From Paracoccaceae bacterium (GTDB lineage Bacteria > Pseudomonadota > Alphaproteobacteria > Rhodobacterales > Rhodobacteraceae), in assembly GCA_023260935.1 (NCBI GenBank), contig JALQTL010000462.1, positions 1 through 8,650 on the forward strand: DNA of 8,650 bases. The letters are read 5' to 3'. Made by a program: the position numbers and the translations under genes. This document shows, in pieces, positions 6,180 to 8,650 of the stretch. Under the pieces are notes generated by a model, which worked only from the letters and a program-made list of their open reading frames with translations, was not told the DNA's origin and ran no database searches. Each line of letters begins with the position of its first letter. The stretch's first letter is position 1.

Positions 6180-6208
6180 ATTAGATAACGTCGCGCAAAG
6201 GATATGAA
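6180..6208 (-). promoter_or_regulatory. Candidate sigma-70-type promoter of the cold-shock gene
   Basis: On the minus strand TTCATA (6208-6203, 4/6 match to TTGACA) and TCTAAT (6185-6180, 5/6 match to TATAAT) are separated by exactly 17 bases. Transcription would begin near 6173 and give a leader of about 95 nt. This stretch is AT-richer than its surroundings. A weaker alternative is TTGATT (6229-6224) with TATCCT (6204-6199) at 19-base spacing. Confidence 0.45.
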
Positions 6209-6238
6209 GCCGCAGAGCCCGTAAATCAAGGAAATTCT

Positions 6239-6278
6239 GAAGCCGGGGCCCCTTCTGCGCGGGCCTGCGCCCGGCTTC
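6239..6278 (-). terminator. Hairpin terminator of the regulator-exporter-small protein operon
   Basis: A perfect 9-bp stem GAAGCCGGG/CCCGGCTTC (6239-6247 with 6270-6278) encloses a smaller inner GCCC/GGGC stem. On the minus strand it lies 23 bases after the stop of the small membrane protein gene and is followed by AGAATTTCCTTGATTT, a loose T-rich tail. It would separate this operon from the cold-shock gene. Confidence 0.5.
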
Positions 6279-6301
6279 GCGCGCCGATCTGGCCGGATAC
6301 C

Positions 6302-6502
6302 TCAGGCCTCTTGCGCGATGACGGGCGTTCTTTGCGCCCCGTGCGGCAAAAGGGCCAGCAGCACCGCGATCAGCGTGATGGCCACGCCAAGCCCGCTCCA
6401 GATGGCAAGGCCGGTAAGGATGCTGCCCCCGAAGACGGCCACATGGGCCAGTGCCGCAAGGAAACCCGCACTGCTGCCGAAGATTACAAGGATCGCTGCC
6501 AT
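6302..6502 (-). CDS. Small two-helix membrane protein, unknown function
   Basis: A 66-residue hydrophobic protein with no family I recognise. Two membrane segments are evident: roughly residues 2-24 (AAILVIFGSSAGFLAALAHV) and 30-52 (ILTGLAIWSGLGVAITLIAV), followed by a short polar tail (LPHGAQRTPVIAQEA). I chose the ATG at 6502 because GAGG (6512-6509) lies six bases upstream; an in-frame ATG at 6514 would add four residues (MRCD) and overlap that site. It follows the EamA exporter gene by 69 bases on the same strand and precedes a hairpin terminator, so it is probably the last gene of that operon. The ribosome binding site and clean hydrophobic pattern make it likely to be real, but shadow coding in GC-rich DNA cannot be fully excluded. 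Confidence 0.6.
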   Translation of the reverse strand: MAAILVIFGSSAGFLAALAHVAVFGGSILTGLAIWSGLGVAITLIAVLLALLPHGAQRTPVIAQEA

Positions 6503-6571
6503 GTCACACCTCATTTCCCACGCGTTAACGTTTGCGTCGGACTGTGGCAGGATTGCGGCCCAAGGATGGAT

Positions 6572-7516
6572 TCAACCGGACGGAAGGCGCGGATTTGCGG
6601 ACATTTCGCGGGGTTCTTCCAGCAAGAGCCAAAGCGCCAGCATGGTCAGCCCCACGCCGCCCAGCACCGCGGCGGGCGGACCATCGCGGCGCAGGGCCAG
6701 TTCCCACAGGATCACCCAGGAAGGTGTAAGATAGGTATATGCCATCACCTTTGCCGCCGGCAGCCGCAGGGTGGCGTATTGCAGCAGCACGAAAGTCACC
6801 GCACTGGCAAAGACCGAAACATAGAACAGCGTGACCCAGACGATGCCGGGCAACGCCCGCCAGTCGGTGGCCAGCAGGGCAGGCAGGCTCCACAGTGTCA
6901 GCATGCCGGCGCCGGCCACCATCATGCCAAAGGTGAACAGCACCGCCGGCTCGCCACGGTTCAGCTTGCGCACCATCGGGGCATAGATCGCATGGGCAAG
7001 GCAGCCCCAGAAATAGATCACCTCGCCGCGATTGATGTGAAAGGACAAAAGCGCCTGCCAGTCGGCACGAAAGATCACCCAGACCGCGCCCGCCGCGCCA
7101 AGGGCCAAGGCAAGGCCCATCCGCCGCGTCAGCCGCTGGCGCAGCAAAAGCCAGCCGAACACCGCTGCCATCAGCGGCGTCAGTGTGAACACGGCCGAGG
7201 CCGAAACCGCGTCGGCCGTCTTCAGCCCTTCGAACATCAGCACGAAATAGGCCGCCAGCAACCCGCCCAGCACCAGATAGCGCCAGGGCGCGGCCATGGC
7301 CCTTGCGGCGGTGCGGCGGGTGAAAAGCGCCGCCAGCCCGACCAGCGCCCCGGCCACCATGAAGCGCAAGGCCGTCAGCGCGGCAGGGTCCACAAAGGGG
7401 GCCGCCATCGACCCAAGGCTGAAAGATCCCGCCACCAGCGCCGAAAAGGACAGCATCGCCAGATGCCCCTTCTGCGCCTCGGTCAGCCCCCTCTTTGGCA
7501 CCATGTCAGACGGCAT
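6572..7516 (-). CDS. EamA/DMT-family transporter
   Basis: Inner-membrane protein of 314 residues with about ten hydrophobic helices arranged as two EamA repeats (roughly residues 20-150 and 165-295), the normal plan for drug/metabolite exporters of the RhaT/YdcZ/RarD superfamily. Each repeat ends with the family's P-x-x-x-x-x-hydrophobic pattern: TLTPLMAAVFGWLLLRQRL in the first and TYLTPSWVILWELAL in the second. The usual Glu of the first repeat (ERL) is Gln here (RQRL), while the second repeat keeps its Glu. The LysR-type gene lies immediately upstream on the same strand, so that regulator probably controls this transporter. The start is uncertain: ATG at 7516 or ATG at 7504, both inside a 15-bp tandem duplication and neither with a clear ribosome binding site. 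Substrate unknown; amino acid or metabolite export is typical of such LysR-linked exporters. Confidence 0.92.
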   Translation of the reverse strand: MPSDMVPKRGLTEAQKGHLAMLSFSALVAGSFSLGSMAAPFVDPAALTALRFMVAGALVGLAALFTRRTAARAMAAPWRYLVLGGLLAAYFVLMFEGLKTADAVSASAVFTLTPLMAAVFGWLLLRQRLTRRMGLALALGAAGAVWVIFRADWQALLSFHINRGEVIYFWGCLAHAIYAPMVRKLNRGEPAVLFTFGMMVAGAGMLTLWSLPALLATDWRALPGIVWVTLFYVSVFASAVTFVLLQYATLRLPAAKVMAYTYLTPSWVILWELALRRDGPPAAVLGGVGLTMLALWLLLEEPREMSANPRLPSG

Positions 7517-7528
7517 CCTGTCAGACGG
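7499..7528 (-). repeat. 15-bp tandem duplication at the regulator-exporter junction
   Basis: Bases 7499-7513 and 7514-7528 are adjacent 15-base units identical at 13 positions. On the minus strand each begins CCGTCTGACA. The upstream unit holds the LysR stop codon (GTCTGA) and the ATG at 7516; the downstream unit holds the ATG at 7504. Removing one unit would leave TGA-C-ATG, a tight coupled junction typical of operons. Confidence 0.65.
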
Positions 7529-8405
7529 GCCAGTGTCGCGCGGCTTCCTTCAGATGGCTCAGAAAGGCCTGAACCTTGCGGGTGCGGTGCAGATCCACAT
7601 GCGTGACCAGCCACAGCGGCGCATCCCATTCCGGGCGGGGCGGCAGGATTTCCACCAGATCGGGGCAGTTCTGCGCCTTATAGGCAGCCAGAAAGCCGAT
7701 GCCCGCCCCCTGCCGCACGGCCTCGTCCAAAGCCGCCGGTTCCGTGGCCCGAAACACAAGCCGGTCTGCCGGTACCCGCGACATCAGCCAGCGATAGAAG
7801 GGCGCGCGCGATCCGTCGCTGTCGGTGCAGATGAAATCATGCCCGGCGAACTCCGCTTCACTCGCCGGCTGGCCCCGGCGCGCCACATAGGCTTGCGAGG
7901 CATAAAGCCCGGTGCGGATGCGCGACAGCGGCTGCACCACATTGTCAGGCTCTTCTGGCGCGGCACCTGCGCGAATGGCCACATGCGCCTCGCCGTAATC
8001 CAGCCGGAACACGCGCATGTCGGTCAGAAACCGCAACCGCAGGCCCGGGTGCGCCTGCTGGAACGTGGTCAGCACCGGGGTCAGCAGATCCGACGCCCCG
8101 GCGATCGAGGTGACGACCAGTTCCCCCGCAACCGCCTCGCCCTGACCCTTGATGCGGCTGGCAAGCTGGGCGAACTGCTCTTCGGTGGTCTGCGCGACGG
8201 TCAGCAGGTCACGCCCTGCCTCGGTGGGGGTATAGCCCCGGGCATGGCGCTGAAAGAGCTTCGTTCCCAGCGATTTTTCCAAAGCGTCGATATGGCGGAT
8301 GACGGTGGCATGATGCACCCCAAGCACCTCGGCCGCGCCGGAAACCGTGCCAAGCCGGGCCACCTGAAACGCGGTGCGGATTTCGTCCCAATTCGCCAGC
8401 GACAT
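7521..8405 (-). CDS. LysR-type transcriptional regulator
   Basis: A 294-residue DNA-binding regulator. The N-terminal winged helix-turn-helix is clear: WDEIRTAFQVARLGTVSGAA, then LGVHHATVIRHIDALEKSLG and KLFQRHARGYTPTEAG, all within the first 70 residues. A linker helix follows, then a two-lobed periplasmic-binding-like effector domain from about residue 90 to the end. The frame is open back to 8522, but I chose the ATG at 8405 because it places the helix-turn-helix at the normal distance from the N-terminus, and the 39 extra residues do not resemble the family. Only a weak GGGGG lies upstream of it. It is the first gene of the unit with the EamA exporter gene rather than being divergent from its target, so it may regulate its own operon. 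The effector is unknown. Confidence 0.94.
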   Translation of the reverse strand: MSLANWDEIRTAFQVARLGTVSGAAEVLGVHHATVIRHIDALEKSLGTKLFQRHARGYTPTEAGRDLLTVAQTTEEQFAQLASRIKGQGEAVAGELVVTSIAGASDLLTPVLTTFQQAHPGLRLRFLTDMRVFRLDYGEAHVAIRAGAAPEEPDNVVQPLSRIRTGLYASQAYVARRGQPASEAEFAGHDFICTDSDGSRAPFYRWLMSRVPADRLVFRATEPAALDEAVRQGAGIGFLAAYKAQNCPDLVEILPPRPEWDAPLWLVTHVDLHRTRKVQAFLSHLKEAARHWPV

Positions 8406-8483
8406 CGTGCCAAAACCCCCAACCGGCGCCCCAGCGGCCACCGGATGCCATTGTGCATTCCTGAACAGGGTGACGGCAGGGCG

Positions 8484-8495
8484 ATGTAATGTAAA
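8484..8495. repeat. Short AT-rich direct repeat upstream of the LysR-type gene
   Basis: ATGTAATGTAAA contains ATGTA twice in tandem and stands out in GC-rich surroundings, about 80 bases before the regulator start. The minus strand reads TTTACA, a 5/6 match to a -35 box, but I see no -10 box at proper spacing. It could be an operator or part of a promoter for the regulator operon. Confidence 0.3.
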
Positions 8496-8569
8496 GGAAA
8501 ACCCGCGCTTCGCCGGCGGCATCCGGCCGCCGCCCCGGCCCCATCCCGGCCCCTTGCGGCCTTTGTTTC

Positions 8570-8598
8570 TTGACTCCGGCCCCCGGCGCGCGTATCTG
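8570..8598 (+). promoter_or_regulatory. Candidate sigma-70-type promoter reading out of the right edge
   Basis: TTGACT (8570-8575, preceded by C as in the alphaproteobacterial CTTGAC consensus) and TATCTG (8593-8598) are separated by exactly 17 bases. Transcription would begin near 8605 and run out of the window. A possible start codon is the ATG at 8635, but it lacks a ribosome binding site. The rest of 8406-8650 shows no supported gene. Confidence 0.5.
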
Positions 8599-8650
8599 GC
8601 CCTATTCCCCGGGGGCTTTCAGGCTTCCGGTCCCATGGGCAATGCCCGGG

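Noticed and set aside
6311..7606. 431-residue open frame on the plus strand across the EamA gene
   Set aside because: Very rich in Gln, His, Arg and Gly without hydrophobic core segments. The minus strand encodes a clear ten-helix transporter.
7296..8489. 397-residue open frame on the plus strand across the LysR gene
   Set aside because: Antisense to a well-formed LysR protein with a clear helix-turn-helix; the translation has no recognisable domain.
8406..8522. N-terminal extension of the LysR protein to an ATG at 8522
   Set aside because: The extra 39 residues have no LysR similarity and would move the helix-turn-helix far from the N-terminus. The stretch more likely holds the operon's promoter.

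Overview
The window looks like chromosomal DNA from a GC-rich alphaproteobacterium, most likely a member of the Rhodobacteraceae (Rhodobacter/Paracoccus/Tabrizicola-like). This is inferred from the high GC content with G/C at third codon positions, the protein family types, the TTGAC-type promoter at the right edge, and an intergenic element (hairpin followed by a GGRNTATTT...GATGAAG core) that I recall as common in that family. Genes are tightly packed, and no gene-free stretch exceeds 300 bases.

Left third (1-3428, plus strand): the 3' end of an oligopeptide-type ABC importer operon. It holds a DppC/OppC-type permease cut by the left edge, a fused double-ATPase subunit (DppD-DppF in one chain), and a short cytoplasmic phosphodiesterase/phosphatase of the alkaline-phosphatase superfamily. 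All three intergenic gaps in this part carry a copy of the same hairpin-plus-core element. Two of the copies abut a stop codon.

Middle (3514-5180, minus strand, converging on the importer operon): a translationally coupled pair, a hormone-sensitive-lipase-type esterase followed by a class II aldolase/adducin-family protein that lacks the usual catalytic acid. Importer, phosphodiesterase, esterase and aldolase-like protein together suggest uptake and breakdown of an ester or phosphodiester compound. That link is inference.

Centre right (5311-6077): a small protein with a degenerate response-regulator receiver fold (plus strand) converges on a cold-shock protein gene (minus strand) across a strong 12-bp-stem hairpin terminator. 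The cold-shock gene has a leader of about 95 nt with a plausible sigma-70-type promoter.

Right (6302-8405, minus strand): a probable operon of a LysR-type regulator, an EamA/DMT-family exporter and a 66-residue two-helix membrane protein, ending in a hairpin terminator. The junction between regulator and exporter lies in a 15-bp tandem duplication. The last 245 bases hold no supported gene but contain a good promoter reading out of the window.

I found no RNA gene, CRISPR array, insertion sequence or phage gene. Most of the window is ordinary metabolism and transport. The points worth a second look are the repeated intergenic element, the importer-linked phosphodiesterase, and the aldolase-fold protein without its acid.
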